Shown: positions 27,150 to 36,411, numbered from the stretch's first letter. The stretch: DNA of 64,000 bases from Halorubellus litoreus (GCF_037081675.1 NZ_JAZAQL010000002.1:620001-684000), one strand, 5' to 3'. Program-made: numbers and translations. Notes: generated by a model from the sequence alone, not told the origin.

Positions 27150-27488
27150 CTACCGGAGCGGGTCCTGTGGCGGATGGATGACGTCGTAGCCGCCGTCGGT
27201 GCCCGCTGCGGGAGCGTCGGTGACGGAGAGTATCGCCCAGTCGTAGTCGGGTTTGTCCGCGAGGAGTTTCTCCCGTAGCGAGTCGGCGGTGTCCTCGGGC
27301 GTCACGAAGCAGCGGAGGTCGCCGCCGGTCGGGGTCTCGGGCACGTCGCGCGTCGGGTTCACGAAGACCGTCTTCCAGTCTCGTTCCGCGCGGAACTCGC
27401 CGGCTGCGTCGGTCACGTCGTAGCCCAGGCCGCGGAAGATCGTCTTCGCGCGCTCGTGCAGGTTCTCGGTCGTGGTACCAGAGACCAT
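27150..27488 (-). CDS. Small conserved haloarchaeal protein (unknown function)
   Basis: 112 residues from ATG 27488: 'MVSGTTTENLHERAKTIFRGLGYDV'. The core 'FRAERDWKTVFVNP' and 'DLRCFVTPEDTADSLREKLLADKPDYDWAILSV' (in parts) resembles a compact alpha/beta haloarchaeal family of unknown function that I have seen named only as a DUF (DUF7116-like, uncertain). No catalytic motif is visible. TATA-like sites ctttatg (27515-27521) and tttata (about 27529-27534), both on the minus strand, precede the start; the nearer one fits a leaderless mRNA. Confidence 0.8.
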   Translation of the reverse strand: MVSGTTTENLHERAKTIFRGLGYDVTDAAGEFRAERDWKTVFVNPTRDVPETPTGGDLRCFVTPEDTADSLREKLLADKPDYDWAILSVTDAPAAGTDGGYDVIHPPQDPLR

Positions 27489-27627
27489 TCGATATGTGTT
27501 ATCACACAGCGAGGGCATAAAGTTGTTGTATAAACACCTCTTCGGGTTCGAAGCCGAAGACGGCGCTACGGGACCGGTACCGACCGTCACGTCCGTGATA
27601 GCTTCGAGGGTGGCCGAGCCCCCGTGG

Positions 27628-27873
27628 TCACTCGTGGGCGGCGTCCCACTCGGTCGGTTTCCGGAAGTTCCCGCACTCGTTGCACTGGATGCGCCCCATC
27701 GAATCCATCGCGTTGTCGAACGTCGAACAGTTCGCGCAGAACCAGCCGTACTTGCGTTCGCCGTCGCTCGTCCGATACACCACCATGAACGGCGCCTTCG
27801 AACCGCGGTCGCCCTCCGTCGTCGAGACGTACACCGTCTCGCCGTCGTCGGTCTCGTGAGGGTCCAACTCCAT
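27628..27873 (-). CDS. Zinc-ribbon protein (DUF5816-like)
   Basis: 81 residues from ATG 27873. 'MELDPHETDDGETVYVSTTEGDRGSKAPFMVVY' is followed by a zinc-ribbon with Cys pairs in 'WFCANCSTFDNAMDSMGRIQCNECGNF' (quoted in part). The family is conserved in haloarchaea and I believe corresponds to DUF5816. Function unknown; the Cys4 site should bind zinc. Downstream on the same strand is the small unknown gene at 27150-27488. Confidence 0.82.
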   Translation of the reverse strand: MELDPHETDDGETVYVSTTEGDRGSKAPFMVVYRTSDGERKYGWFCANCSTFDNAMDSMGRIQCNECGNFRKPTEWDAAHE

Positions 27874-27945
27874 GCATCGACGAAGTCGACGCCGCGACTT
27901 AGTGCTGTTCGTCCCGGTCACCGCGGGCATCGAACCGACGGTCGG

Positions 27946-29508
27946 TCACTCCCGGAGTCGTCTTCGGGCGCGCGACTCGTCGTCGACGCGTTCGATCGCG
28001 GACGCCTCGCCGTCGTACGTAAACCGGAACGGACCGTCGCCCCACCGGAACGGCCCGCGGTCGGCCGGGACCGCGGTCCGATACCGGACGACGTCGGCGC
28101 TGTCGGCGTACGCGAGCGTGTTCCGGAGCGCGCGGTCGCGGTACACCTCCTCCGTGAGGAGCGTCCGCGACGGCGTCGCGTCGACGGCGCGTCGCTCGAA
28201 GACGACGACGGTCGACTCGTCGTCGAGGTCGCGGTCGCTCACCACGAGCGCGTCGCCGTCGCGTTCGACGACCACGCCGTCGGTCGGACGAAGCGACAGC
28301 TCGGGGGCGTCGAGCTCGAACGCTGCCGCGAACCCGTCGGCGTACGCGCTCGCGAACGCGTACGTTCCGCCACCGAGGAACGGTATCGGGACGCCATCGC
28401 CCGACGGCGGCGTGCCGTCGTGTGCGAGTCGGAGCGTCCACGAGACGCGCTCGCCGGGAAGGATGGGTTCGCTGATGTCGTTCCGGCCGCGCCACGTGAG
28501 CGGCCTCCACGCGTCGTCGGCGAGTCGATACACCCTCCACTGGTCGGTGCGGCCGACGAGGTTCCGTTCGGTGTGGTTGACGAGTTCGAACGAGAGCGTA
28601 CCCGGCGCCGCGACCCGACGCACCGCGGGCGCCAGCCACGCGCGAGACTGCGGGGTTACGTCGTGATACCACTGGTCGACCGACGATAGCGGTGGGAGTC
28701 CCGACCCGACGCCGTCCGCTGGAGTCGTCGGCCCGGGAGCGGTCAGGTCCCAGACGTACGCCGTCGTCGCGAGTGCACTCTCGCCGAGCCGGTACCGGCC
28801 CGTCGCGACGGACGTCCCGGCGTCCGCGTCGTCGTCCGCTGGCGCGTCCGACGCGCTGTCGCTCGTCGCCGCCCCACCAGCGTCGCGGTCCGAGTCGACG
28901 CCGACGAGCGCGTACCGACCGGTCGCGTTCCCCCACGGGTCGATGGTCACCGATTCGGGGAGCCACGCGTCGACGCCCGGGACCGTCCACGACCCGTCGT
29001 CGGACCTGGCGACCGCGGGCGTCGACACCGAGAACGGGTGGTTCGGCGTCGGCGCGAGCGCGAACGCGCCAGGACGCTCGGACGACCCACCGTCGACATC
29101 GCCCGACGTCGTCTCGACGGGGCGGTAGACCGGTTCGGGGTCGAACGCGGGGATGCCTCGCGTGTCGACGGTCACCGTCTCGTCGGAGCGGTTCCGGAGC
29201 GTCGCGCGCAGCGTCGCCGGCCGCGAATCGGTCGCGTCCCGCTCGAACGCCACCCGGAACACGAGCGAGTTCGAGGACCCGGTCTCGGCGGGCGAGAACG
29301 CGACCGCGCGGTCGGCTGCCGGGAGTTTCGCGGTCGTCCCCTCGAACTGCGAGTACGGCACGGGACGGAGCGCGCGCTGGGTTCTCGTTCCAGTCGGCGG
29401 GTCGTCGACGCCGAACGTCCCGCGGCCACGGCGGTCGTCGCGCTCGAACGCGCTACAGCCAGCACCGAGCGACGCGGCGAACGCGGAGAGGACGGCGCGT
29501 CGACGCAT
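27946..29508 (-). CDS. Exported haloarchaeal lipoprotein, unknown function
   Basis: 520 residues from ATG 29508. The N-terminus 'MRRRAVLSAFAASLGAGCSAF' has twin arginines, a short hydrophobic core and a lipobox ending in Cys (LGAGC), so it is likely exported by Tat and lipid-anchored on the outer face of the membrane. The body is acidic and rich in Asp, Ser and Thr, with beta-type stretches such as 'RATLRNRSDETVTVDTRG' and 'LSFELVNHTERNLVG' that look immunoglobulin-like. No enzyme motif is visible. A TATA-like gaggtatg (near 29537, minus strand) sits about 28 bases before the start. Confidence 0.8.
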   Translation of the reverse strand: MRRRAVLSAFAASLGAGCSAFERDDRRGRGTFGVDDPPTGTRTQRALRPVPYSQFEGTTAKLPAADRAVAFSPAETGSSNSLVFRVAFERDATDSRPATLRATLRNRSDETVTVDTRGIPAFDPEPVYRPVETTSGDVDGGSSERPGAFALAPTPNHPFSVSTPAVARSDDGSWTVPGVDAWLPESVTIDPWGNATGRYALVGVDSDRDAGGAATSDSASDAPADDDADAGTSVATGRYRLGESALATTAYVWDLTAPGPTTPADGVGSGLPPLSSVDQWYHDVTPQSRAWLAPAVRRVAAPGTLSFELVNHTERNLVGRTDQWRVYRLADDAWRPLTWRGRNDISEPILPGERVSWTLRLAHDGTPPSGDGVPIPFLGGGTYAFASAYADGFAAAFELDAPELSLRPTDGVVVERDGDALVVSDRDLDDESTVVVFERRAVDATPSRTLLTEEVYRDRALRNTLAYADSADVVRYRTAVPADRGPFRWGDGPFRFTYDGEASAIERVDDESRARRRLRE

Positions 29509-29617
29509 CACCGACCACTACGGCGTCCGTCGACATACCTCTTGGCGACGGGGCGACGTCGACCGTCGTCGGATTCGACACCCTCAAACGCGGCGAGTGC
29601 CTGCGTTCGGTGACTAG

Positions 29618-31051
29618 ATGACTGCGCGTCTCCTCCACTACTCCGACGTCGAGAACGCCTTCGACGACCCCGAACGCATCGGCCGACTCGCCGGACTCCT
29701 CACCGGCCTCGACGGCGACGACGCCGTCGTCGTCGGGAGCGGCGACAACACCGCGCCGGGCGTGCTCTCGCTCGTCACCGAAGGCCGTCACGCGCTCCCG
29801 TTCTTCGAAGCGGTCGACGCGGACTTCGACACGTTCGGGAACCACGACTTCGACTACGGCCCGGACGTGACGCGGGAACTCGTCGCGGACTCCCCGCAGA
29901 CGTGGCTCACCGCGAACGTCGAGGAGGTGACGCCGGCGGCCGCGAGCGACGGCGGCGTGGACGACCGGCAGGCGTCGGACGGCGGCGCCGGGGAGCGGTT
30001 CGCGAGCGAAGACACCGAGCCGTGGGTCGTGCGCGACGTCGACGGTATCTCCGTGGGCTTGTTCGGCGTGACGACGCCGGCGACGAACTCCATCAATCCG
30101 AACGCGACGGACGTGGCGTTCGCGGACCCCATCTCGGCGGGGGAGCGCGCGGCGGCGGCGTGCCGCGACGCGGGCGCCGACTGCGTGGTCGCGGTGTCGC
30201 ACCTCGGGACCGAGGACGACGAGCTGGCGGTCGCGGCGGACGTCGACGTCGTCCTCGGCGGGCACGTCCACAGCGAGATCGTCGAGCGCGTCGACGACGC
30301 GGTCCTCCTTCGCCCGGGCGTGAACGGCCGTATCGCGTACGAGGTCGCGCTGGACGTGGACGACGACGGCGAGGTGCGCGTGGACGTGACGCGCCACGAG
30401 GCCGCGACCGCGGACGTCCACGAGGGCGTCGCGGACGCGATGCGCGATGCGATGGCGCGCGCGGACCTGAACGAGGTCGTCGCGCACGTCGAGGACCCCA
30501 TCGAGCGCACGCATGCGGCGGCGTTCCGCGGGGAGTCCCGTATCGGGAACTTCGTCGCGGACGCGTACCGGTGGGCGACGGGCGCTGACGTCGGCCTCCA
30601 GAACTCCGGGGGCGTCCGCGAGGGCGACCCGCTCGAGGGCGACGTCACCATCGCGGACGTCATGAGCGTCGTCCCGTTCCAGGAGCCGGTCGCGGTCGCC
30701 GAACTCACGGGCGCGGAACTCAAGCAGACCATCACGCAAGCCCACGGCGCGAACCTCTCGTTCGGCGAACCCGACTGGTGGCACGCGCACCTCTCCGGCG
30801 CGACCGTCGTCTGGGACCGCGAACGCGACGAGATCATCGCCCTCCGCGTCGACGGCGACCTCGTCGACGACGACGCGACGTACACGCTCGCCACCACCGA
30901 CTACCTCTTCCACACCGAACACGAGTTCCCCGCGCTCGACCAATCCCACCGCGTCGACCTCGGGGACGTCCAGTACAAAGTGCTCGCCGCCTACGCCCGC
31001 GAGAACGGTCTCGACCCGCAATTGGAGGGTCGAGTCGCCTGGTCCGACTGA
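29618..31051 (+). CDS. 5'-nucleotidase / metallophosphatase family enzyme
   Basis: 477 residues. The metallophosphatase motifs are in order: 'LLHYSDVENAF' (usually HxSDxHG), 'VVGSGDN', 'FGNHDFDYG', 'VVAVSHLG' and 'VVLGGHVHSE', supplying two metal ions. The C-terminal 5'-nucleotidase domain begins about residue 280 and holds 'RIGNFVADAYRW', 'GLQNSGGVREGDPLEGDVTIADVMSVVPF' (in parts) and 'GAELKQTI'. There is no signal peptide, so unlike many UshA-type enzymes it is probably cytosolic. It would release phosphate from nucleotides or related monoesters. The first metal motif is somewhat degenerate (YSDVEN), which could alter specificity. Confidence 0.9.
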   Translation: MTARLLHYSDVENAFDDPERIGRLAGLLTGLDGDDAVVVGSGDNTAPGVLSLVTEGRHALPFFEAVDADFDTFGNHDFDYGPDVTRELVADSPQTWLTANVEEVTPAAASDGGVDDRQASDGGAGERFASEDTEPWVVRDVDGISVGLFGVTTPATNSINPNATDVAFADPISAGERAAAACRDAGADCVVAVSHLGTEDDELAVAADVDVVLGGHVHSEIVERVDDAVLLRPGVNGRIAYEVALDVDDDGEVRVDVTRHEAATADVHEGVADAMRDAMARADLNEVVAHVEDPIERTHAAAFRGESRIGNFVADAYRWATGADVGLQNSGGVREGDPLEGDVTIADVMSVVPFQEPVAVAELTGAELKQTITQAHGANLSFGEPDWWHAHLSGATVVWDRERDEIIALRVDGDLVDDDATYTLATTDYLFHTEHEFPALDQSHRVDLGDVQYKVLAAYARENGLDPQLEGRVAWSD

Positions 31052-31180
31052 CTCAGTAGCATACGGCGACCGCCAGGTCGCCGTTTCGGGGCTGGGGTGA
31101 CTGCACGAGCGGAGGCCGCCGCCAGGCGGGCGTTACTGTGGGTCGTTGTCACCGCGGTGCGCTTGGTCGCTCTCGTCGGG

Positions 31181-32539
31181 TCAGGGCCAGTTGACGAACT
31201 GCTGGTAGACGTCGGGGTGGTGGTGGAGTTTGGCGCGGCCGAGGAGGGCGTAGAGGTAGGCGTCGAGGCGTTCCTTCCAGGGCGTCCAGTCGCCGTCGGT
31301 GTGGTCGAGGTCGACGGTGGCTACCTGGAGGTCTTCGATGGCGCGGGCGGCCTGGCGGGTGAGGAGGGGGTCGGGGTCGTCGCCGATGACGTTCTGGTAC
31401 GTGTTTCGGGCGCGGCGTTTCTCGGCGAGGACGTGGCCGGAGTCGAAGCCTTCGGTGGATTCGTCGACGACGAGCTTGTCGATGGCGAACTGGTGGGCGC
31501 GGTGGTCGACGACGCCCTGGGCGAGGGCGACGGCGATGAGGGCTTTCGCGTCGGTGTCGATCTCGTTCGTCCACGGGTTGACGTAGGGGGCGTCGTAGCA
31601 CCAGCGGGCGAGTCGCGAGTGCGCGAACTCGTCGGGGCCGTAGTCGTCGGTGCTGCGGACGTCGTGGCGTTCGAGCACGGTCTCGCGGTCGGGAGCGTCC
31701 GCGAGGACGCTCCGGAAGTCCTCGACGACGAAGTCGAGGTGGCTCTCGTAGGCGGTCGCGTCCTCGCTGAGGCGCTCGATCAGGTGGTCGTGGAAGCGTT
31801 CGGCGTTCGAGACGGCGACGTCGCCGAGGACGACGCCTTCGGTGAGGTCGCCGACGCCTCCCGGGTCGAACTGGGTGCGGCGCGGGCCGTCGTCGTCGTC
31901 GACGCCGTTCGCGGTCTCCTCGACCGTCGACCACGTCGCTCGCCAGGCGCCGCCGACGGCCTCCTGTTCGATGCGGCGGTACCACGCGAGGTCGGTTCCG
32001 GGGTCGTCGACGCGGTACGGCGCGAGCGCGTCGACGACGGCGGTCGCGCGCTCGCGGACGTCGATGGCGCGCTCCGCCAACGCGGGGATGTCGGCGTCGC
32101 CCTGCTTGGCGCGCGCCTTGCCGAGGTCGATCGCGGCGAACTGGAGGCCGTACGTCGCGGCGAACAGCGCCTCGTGGTAGTTCCCGGCGTCGAGTTCGGA
32201 GCGCGCGTCCTCCAGCCAGCCGCTGCCGCCGGACCCGAAGCGGTCTTCGTCGATCCGCGCCCAGCGCTCGTCGGCGCGCTCGTGGGTGGTCTCGAAGGTC
32301 TCGACGACGTCTCTGGCGTGCGCTTCCGTGACGGTCGGCCGCCAGTGGTCGGTGACCTCCGGCGGCGTCGGGTAGTGCTTGGTCGCTTCGTCCGTGAGGA
32401 CGTCCGGGAGCGCGGTCGGCGCGGTCGCGCCGACCGCTATCGAGCCGAGCGTGCCGAGGCCGACGGCGCCGCCGACGCCGACGAGCACGCGGCGGCGCGA
32501 CAGCTCTGGTATGGAGGAGACCGCGGAGTCGGAGGGCAT
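31181..32539 (-). CDS. Tat-exported haloarchaeal protein, unknown function
   Basis: 452 residues. 'LSRRRVLVGVGGAVGLGTLGSIAVGA' near the N-terminus is a Tat signal with no lipobox Cys, so the protein is probably secreted or signal-anchored. The mature part is mostly alpha-helical and rich in Trp, His and acidic residues, for example 'LFAATYGLQFAAIDLGKARA' and 'WKERLDAYLYALLGRAKLHHHPDV'. No known motif. A clear TATA box (cgtaataagt, 32564-32573, minus strand) is centred about 29 bases upstream. It converges with the 5'-nucleotidase gene, 129 bp apart. Confidence 0.8.
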   Translation of the reverse strand: MPSDSAVSSIPELSRRRVLVGVGGAVGLGTLGSIAVGATAPTALPDVLTDEATKHYPTPPEVTDHWRPTVTEAHARDVVETFETTHERADERWARIDEDRFGSGGSGWLEDARSELDAGNYHEALFAATYGLQFAAIDLGKARAKQGDADIPALAERAIDVRERATAVVDALAPYRVDDPGTDLAWYRRIEQEAVGGAWRATWSTVEETANGVDDDDGPRRTQFDPGGVGDLTEGVVLGDVAVSNAERFHDHLIERLSEDATAYESHLDFVVEDFRSVLADAPDRETVLERHDVRSTDDYGPDEFAHSRLARWCYDAPYVNPWTNEIDTDAKALIAVALAQGVVDHRAHQFAIDKLVVDESTEGFDSGHVLAEKRRARNTYQNVIGDDPDPLLTRQAARAIEDLQVATVDLDHTDGDWTPWKERLDAYLYALLGRAKLHHHPDVYQQFVNWP

Positions 32540-32672
32540 GTCGTCCGAGGCTACCTGACAGTTCGTAATAAGTCTCGTGTCTGTGCGCGTGCCGCTGTCA
32601 CGTCGGGGGCCGAATCGACGGTCGCGAGTCGCGCCACGACGTGTCGGCGCGTGCAGGCCGTCGGCGCCGAGT

Positions 32673-32685
32673 CCTAACGTTTAGG
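32673..32685 (+). promoter_or_regulatory. Inverted repeat overlapping the TATA element of a Usp gene
   Basis: cctaa-cgt-ttagg (32673-32685) has perfect 5-base arms. Its right half forms the TATA-like gtttagg centred about 29 bases before the ATG at 32712, so a protein bound here would compete directly with TBP. Confidence 0.45.
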
Positions 32686-32711
32686 TCCGTCGACGCGCTC
32701 CGTCAGGCTAG

Positions 32712-33119
32712 ATGACGCGCGTTCTGGTCCCAGTCCGGTACCCGCTCTCCTCGCACTCGAAGCGGACGCTCGCCGCAGCCGTCGACATCGCGCACGAGCG
32801 AGACGCCGCGCTCACCGTCCTCCACGTCAACCTCTACCAGGACGGCGGGCGGGTGACGCGCTCGGACCTGAAAGCCGCCGCCGAGCGCGCCGTCGACGTC
32901 GACGTCCACACGCGCTACGTCGTCCGGAAGGGATTCCTCGTCGAGGAGACCATCCTCGACGAAGCCGCCGCCGAAGCCGCCGACGTCGTCGTCATCGGCA
33001 CCAAGCAAGCCGGGCGCTGGCGGCGGATGCTCCGACGGCTGTTCGACGACCCGGACGTCGACGCGTACCTCCGCGAGCACCTCGACTGCGAGGTCGTGAC
33101 GGTCTCCGCGACCGGCTAG
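32712..33119 (+). CDS. Universal stress protein, single domain
   Basis: 135 residues. 'MTRVLVPVRYPLSSHSKRTLAAAVDIA' starts a single Usp fold; 'DAALTVLHVNLYQ' is strand 2, 'ADVVVIGTKQAGRWRRMLRRLF' is the nucleotide-loop region, and 'LDCEVVTVS' is the last strand. The ATP motif is only partly kept: 'GTKQAGRWRR' replaces the usual G-x2-G-x9-G-S/T. Length is normal. It stands alone between two divergently or independently expressed genes, and its promoter lies in an inverted repeat. Confidence 0.88.
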   Translation: MTRVLVPVRYPLSSHSKRTLAAAVDIAHERDAALTVLHVNLYQDGGRVTRSDLKAAAERAVDVDVHTRYVVRKGFLVEETILDEAAAEAADVVVIGTKQAGRWRRMLRRLFDDPDVDAYLREHLDCEVVTVSATG

Positions 33120-33243
33120 CTGGGGCGTCCAGTTCGTCGGACGGACGGCATCGACCGGTGCCGTCCGGCGATTCACCCCGATGCCTTCGTTCGCACTGAC
33201 ATGCGGGGGAAGCGTTAACGTACCGGCGGTCGAACCGCCGCGC

Positions 33244-33915
33244 GTGACCACACGACGGGACCTCGTGCAAGCGAGTCGAGCCCTCTCGCATACCGGCATC
33301 CTGGACGCGTTCGGGCACGTCTCGGCGCGTGACGGCGACATGGTCGTGTTGCCGCCCGCGGTCCCGCCCGGGCGCGCCGAGCGCGACGACCTCCTGGAGA
33401 TGGACGTCGAGGGCCGCATCGTCCGCGGCGACGGGCGCCCGCACGACGAGCACGCCCTCCATCGCCGCATCTACGCGGCGCGCGAGGACGTCGGTGCCGT
33501 CGTCCACCATCACGCACCGGCGGTGCTCCCGTTCGTCACCGCCGGCGAGGACATCCGACCCGTGAGTCGTCTCGGCGCGCCGTTCGAGGACCCGATACCG
33601 GTCTTCGACGACTTCGACGACGCCGACGGGCATCTCGTCACGAGCGACGCGGAAGCGGACCGGCTCGCGGCGACGCTCGGGGACGGTCTCGCCGTCGTTC
33701 TCGCCGGGAACGGCGCCGTCGTCGTCGGCGAGACCGTCCGCGAAGCGACCGTCTTCACGTGGTACATGGCGGCGAACGCGGAGACGCAGTACCGCGCGAG
33801 CCACCTCGGCGACCCCGACCCCGTCGGCGACGAGGACTCGCTCGCGGCGACCGCGGCGACGCTCACGAACGCCATCGCCGTCGACCGCGTCTGGTCGTAC
33901 CTCACCGGCGGCTGA
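33244..33915 (+). CDS. Class II aldolase/adducin-family protein with altered metal site
   Basis: 223 residues from GTG 33244 ('VTTRRDLVQASRALSHTGILDAFGHVSARDG', in parts), the usual family opening; an upstream ATG at 33181 is possible. Expected catalytic Glu (E69 in 'DEHALHRRIY') and two zinc-ligand His (H88 and H90 in 'AVVHHHAP') are present. The third zinc His, normally in 'xHGxxxxG', is replaced by Asn: 'VVLAGNGAVVVG', N156. Typical members cleave or epimerise sugar phosphates (fuculose-1-phosphate aldolase type). Without the third His this one may bind metal weakly, use another ligand, or have another role. No sugar-metabolism neighbours. Confidence 0.82.
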   Translation: MTTRRDLVQASRALSHTGILDAFGHVSARDGDMVVLPPAVPPGRAERDDLLEMDVEGRIVRGDGRPHDEHALHRRIYAAREDVGAVVHHHAPAVLPFVTAGEDIRPVSRLGAPFEDPIPVFDDFDDADGHLVTSDAEADRLAATLGDGLAVVLAGNGAVVVGETVREATVFTWYMAANAETQYRASHLGDPDPVGDEDSLAATAATLTNAIAVDRVWSYLTGG

Positions 33916-34015
33916 CCGACGACCCCGCGAACCACGGCCGGGGCCGGCGGTCGAGCGGTCGACCACGAGCTGCGAGTCCGACCGATTGAAGACCGACCAC
34001 CTCGGAGCGTCGCGC

Positions 34016-34555
34016 ATGGACGGGTTCGAGGGGTACGCCGCCGTCGTCGACCCGCGCGATCGATACGACGACCTCGTCGAGGACAGCGGCGAGGACGTCC
34101 GCGACCCCGAGCGCTACCGCGACGACCGCGAGATGGAGGCGTTCCGCTCGGGGTGGGTGGCAGTCGGCGTCGTGCTCGACGACCGCGACCGCGTGCTCTG
34201 CATCCGGCAGGGCGACGACGAACGATGGGTGCTCCCCGGCGGGACGCTCCAGCGCGGCGAGTCACTCGACGGTGGACTCGTTCGCGAGGTCCGCGAGGAG
34301 ACCGGCGTCGACGTGGACCCCGTCCGACCACGGGCGGTCGGCGCGAGTCGCATCGTGAACGCCGACGATACCGACGAGTGGACGGGCTTCCACGTCGTCC
34401 TCTACGAGGCTCGCGCGACCGACACCACCGTCGGCGACGACCTCGGCGTCGACGACGAGGACATCGTCGACGTGAACTGGTTCGAAGAGCTCCCCGAGAA
34501 GGTGTTCAACCCGGACCTCACGCGACCCGCGGTGCGAGCGGCGAGAACTGACTGA
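34016..34555 (+). CDS. NUDIX hydrolase
   Basis: 179 residues from ATG 34016. An N-terminal helical part of about 45 residues ('VDPRDRYDDLVEDSGEDVRDP') precedes the Nudix fold. The Nudix box G-x5-E-x7-REUxEExGU is complete at about residues 76-98: 'GTLQRGE...LVREVREETGV'. It hydrolyses a nucleoside diphosphate linked to another moiety, but the actual substrate is unknown. It ends 12 bases from the stop of the convergent MscS gene. Confidence 0.92.
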   Translation: MDGFEGYAAVVDPRDRYDDLVEDSGEDVRDPERYRDDREMEAFRSGWVAVGVVLDDRDRVLCIRQGDDERWVLPGGTLQRGESLDGGLVREVREETGVDVDPVRPRAVGASRIVNADDTDEWTGFHVVLYEARATDTTVGDDLGVDDEDIVDVNWFEELPEKVFNPDLTRPAVRAARTD

Positions 34556-34567
34556 CCGAAGAGACGG

Positions 34568-35581
34568 TTACTTGCTGCCGTCGTCCGGGAGTCCGTCGGC
34601 GGGGAAGTGCCGGTCGTCGCGCGGCCGGTCGCGGTTCGCGACGTTGAGTTCGCCGCTCGTGTCGTCGAACACCACGTGACTGTGCGGGTACGCGATCTCG
34701 ACGTCCGCGTCTTCGAGTGCACTCCAGACGTTCGTCTGGACCTTCGAGCGGACGGTCAGGAGCTTGTACGGTTGCTTCGCCCAGTACCGGAGCGTGAGGT
34801 GGACGCCGTGGTCGCCGAACTCGTCGATGTAGCACGTCGGCGCCGCCGGGTACCGCGCGCTCCCGATGCGGATGTCCGGGCCGCCCGTGATGACCTCGTC
34901 GACGTCGCGCGCACACGACTCCATGATGTCGCGGGCCTCGTCGAGGTCGCCCTCGTACGTGACGCCGACGGTGAGCGAGAGTCGCGTGCGTTCGTCCTCC
35001 GCGGAGTAGTTGATGACGTCGCGGTCGCGGATGGAGTCGTTCGAGATGACGATGAACGTGTTGTCGAGCGTGAACATCTTCGTGTAGCGGATCGTGATGT
35101 CCTCGACGAACCCCGTCTGTCCGCGGTCGGCGAGCTCGATCATGTCACCGATCTCGTAGGGCTGGTCGGCGAGCACGAAGAACCCGTTGATGATGCTGCC
35201 GACGATTGGCGCGAGCACGATACCGAGCACCGCGGAGAACACCGTCACCGAGAGGAGGATGTCGCCGGCCTGGAACCCGACGAGGCTCGCGGCGACCGCG
35301 ATGCCGAGGAGCACCACGCCGAGTTGCACGAGCCGCAGGACGGTCCGCGTGACGCTCGGTCGCTTGATGCGGCGCGCGACCGTCCGGCCGGCGAGCCGGA
35401 CCGCGAGCTTCGACACGGTCCACGTCACGGCGAGCACGACGAGCGCGAGCACCCACCCGATGACCTCCGGCGGCAACCACGCCGGGAGCTCAACCCCGAA
35501 CCAGTCCGCCAGCGTCTCCCCGGCGGCCGCCCCGCTCCCGCCGCCCGCCGTCTCGTTCCCCGTCTGCTGCCCGATAGTCAC
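34568..35581 (-). CDS. MscS family mechanosensitive ion channel
   Basis: 337 residues from a GTG at 35581. After a Gly/Ala-rich start come three membrane helices (about residues 30-125). The pore helix region 'LLSVTVFSAVLGIVLAPIVGSIINGFFVLAD' (in parts) is followed by the MscS beta domain 'QPYEIGDMIEL...TGFVEDITIRYTKMFTLDNTFIVISNDSIRDRDVINYS'. It should open under membrane tension to release solutes on hypo-osmotic shock. The GTG start is supported by a TATA box (cgataaaacg, 35605-35614) centred 28 bases upstream; longer ATG-type starts lie beyond it. Confidence 0.92.
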   Translation of the reverse strand: MTIGQQTGNETAGGGSGAAAGETLADWFGVELPAWLPPEVIGWVLALVVLAVTWTVSKLAVRLAGRTVARRIKRPSVTRTVLRLVQLGVVLLGIAVAASLVGFQAGDILLSVTVFSAVLGIVLAPIVGSIINGFFVLADQPYEIGDMIELADRGQTGFVEDITIRYTKMFTLDNTFIVISNDSIRDRDVINYSAEDERTRLSLTVGVTYEGDLDEARDIMESCARDVDEVITGGPDIRIGSARYPAAPTCYIDEFGDHGVHLTLRYWAKQPYKLLTVRSKVQTNVWSALEDADVEIAYPHSHVVFDDTSGELNVANRDRPRDDRHFPADGLPDDGSK

Positions 35582-35604
35582 GTCACACCCGTCTCGCCCA
35601 CCCC

Positions 35605-35614
35605 CGATAAAACG
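35605..35614 (-). promoter_or_regulatory. TATA box supporting the GTG start of the MscS gene
   Basis: cgataaaacg on the plus strand (cgttttatcg on the minus strand), centred 28 bases from the GTG at 35581. This decides for the GTG start rather than a longer protein. Confidence 0.6.
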
Positions 35615-35667
35615 CACGGCGTCGCCGTCGGGCAAAGAACGAAGCCCACCGCCCCCCAAGTACCACC

Positions 35668-36411
35668 ATGGTAATTGAAAGCACACCGCGGTTCGAGGTC
35701 TGCGACCAGGGCGCGGACGTCGACCACGTCATCTCGGGGTTCGCCGCGTACGGGCTCGCCGGTCTCACCGCCGTCGACTACCTCCGCGAACGCCTCGACC
35801 TGGAGCCCTGCGGGTACGTCACCACGGACGCCCTCCCGACCATCACGCCGTTCGAGGACGGGCGCCCGCACCACCACACGCGCATCCTGACCCGCGAGGA
35901 CCTCGACGTCGCCGTCCTCCACGGCGGCCTGTTCGTCCCGAACTCGGCGGCGAAACCGTTCACGGACGCGATACTCGACTGGACCGAGTCCGCGAGCGTC
36001 GACGAGGTCGCCGTCCTGAGCGGCGTGCCGATACCGCACGCCCCGGAGGACCACCGGACGTTCCACGTGTCGACGCGCGACTACTTCGACGTTCGCGTCG
36101 CGGACGCTGACCCCGAGATTCCCGGGATGGGGAACGGCTTCCTCGACGGCGTCGACGCCGCGCTCGTCGAACGCGGGATGGTCAGCGACCTCGCAGTCGG
36201 CGTCTTCCTCACGCCGGTCCACGAACGCGTCCCGGACGTCGACGCCGCGATTCAGCTCCTCGACACCGTCACGCGCCTCTACGATCTCGACGTCGACACC
36301 GGACCGCTGGAGGCGTTCGCCGCGGACGTCGCCGCGTACTACGAGCGCCTCCACGAGCGGCTCGAATCCATCCCGGACAACGAACGACCCGAGGACCGTA
36401 TGTTCAACTGA
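35668..36411 (+). CDS. PAC2 family protein (proteasome assembly chaperone-like)
   Basis: 247 residues. The PAC2 domain features are 'DHVISGFAAYGLAGLTAVDYLRERLDLEPCGYVTTDALPTITPFEDG' (in parts) at the N-terminus, 'VAVLHGGLFVP', and 'DEVAVLSGVPIPHAP', with a C-terminal helical extension. Archaeal PAC2 proteins are related to eukaryotic proteasome assembly chaperones, but their role in haloarchaea is not settled. Cytosolic. It is divergent from the MscS gene, with 86 bp between the starts. Confidence 0.88.
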   Translation: MVIESTPRFEVCDQGADVDHVISGFAAYGLAGLTAVDYLRERLDLEPCGYVTTDALPTITPFEDGRPHHHTRILTREDLDVAVLHGGLFVPNSAAKPFTDAILDWTESASVDEVAVLSGVPIPHAPEDHRTFHVSTRDYFDVRVADADPEIPGMGNGFLDGVDAALVERGMVSDLAVGVFLTPVHERVPDVDAAIQLLDTVTRLYDLDVDTGPLEAFAADVAAYYERLHERLESIPDNERPEDRMFN

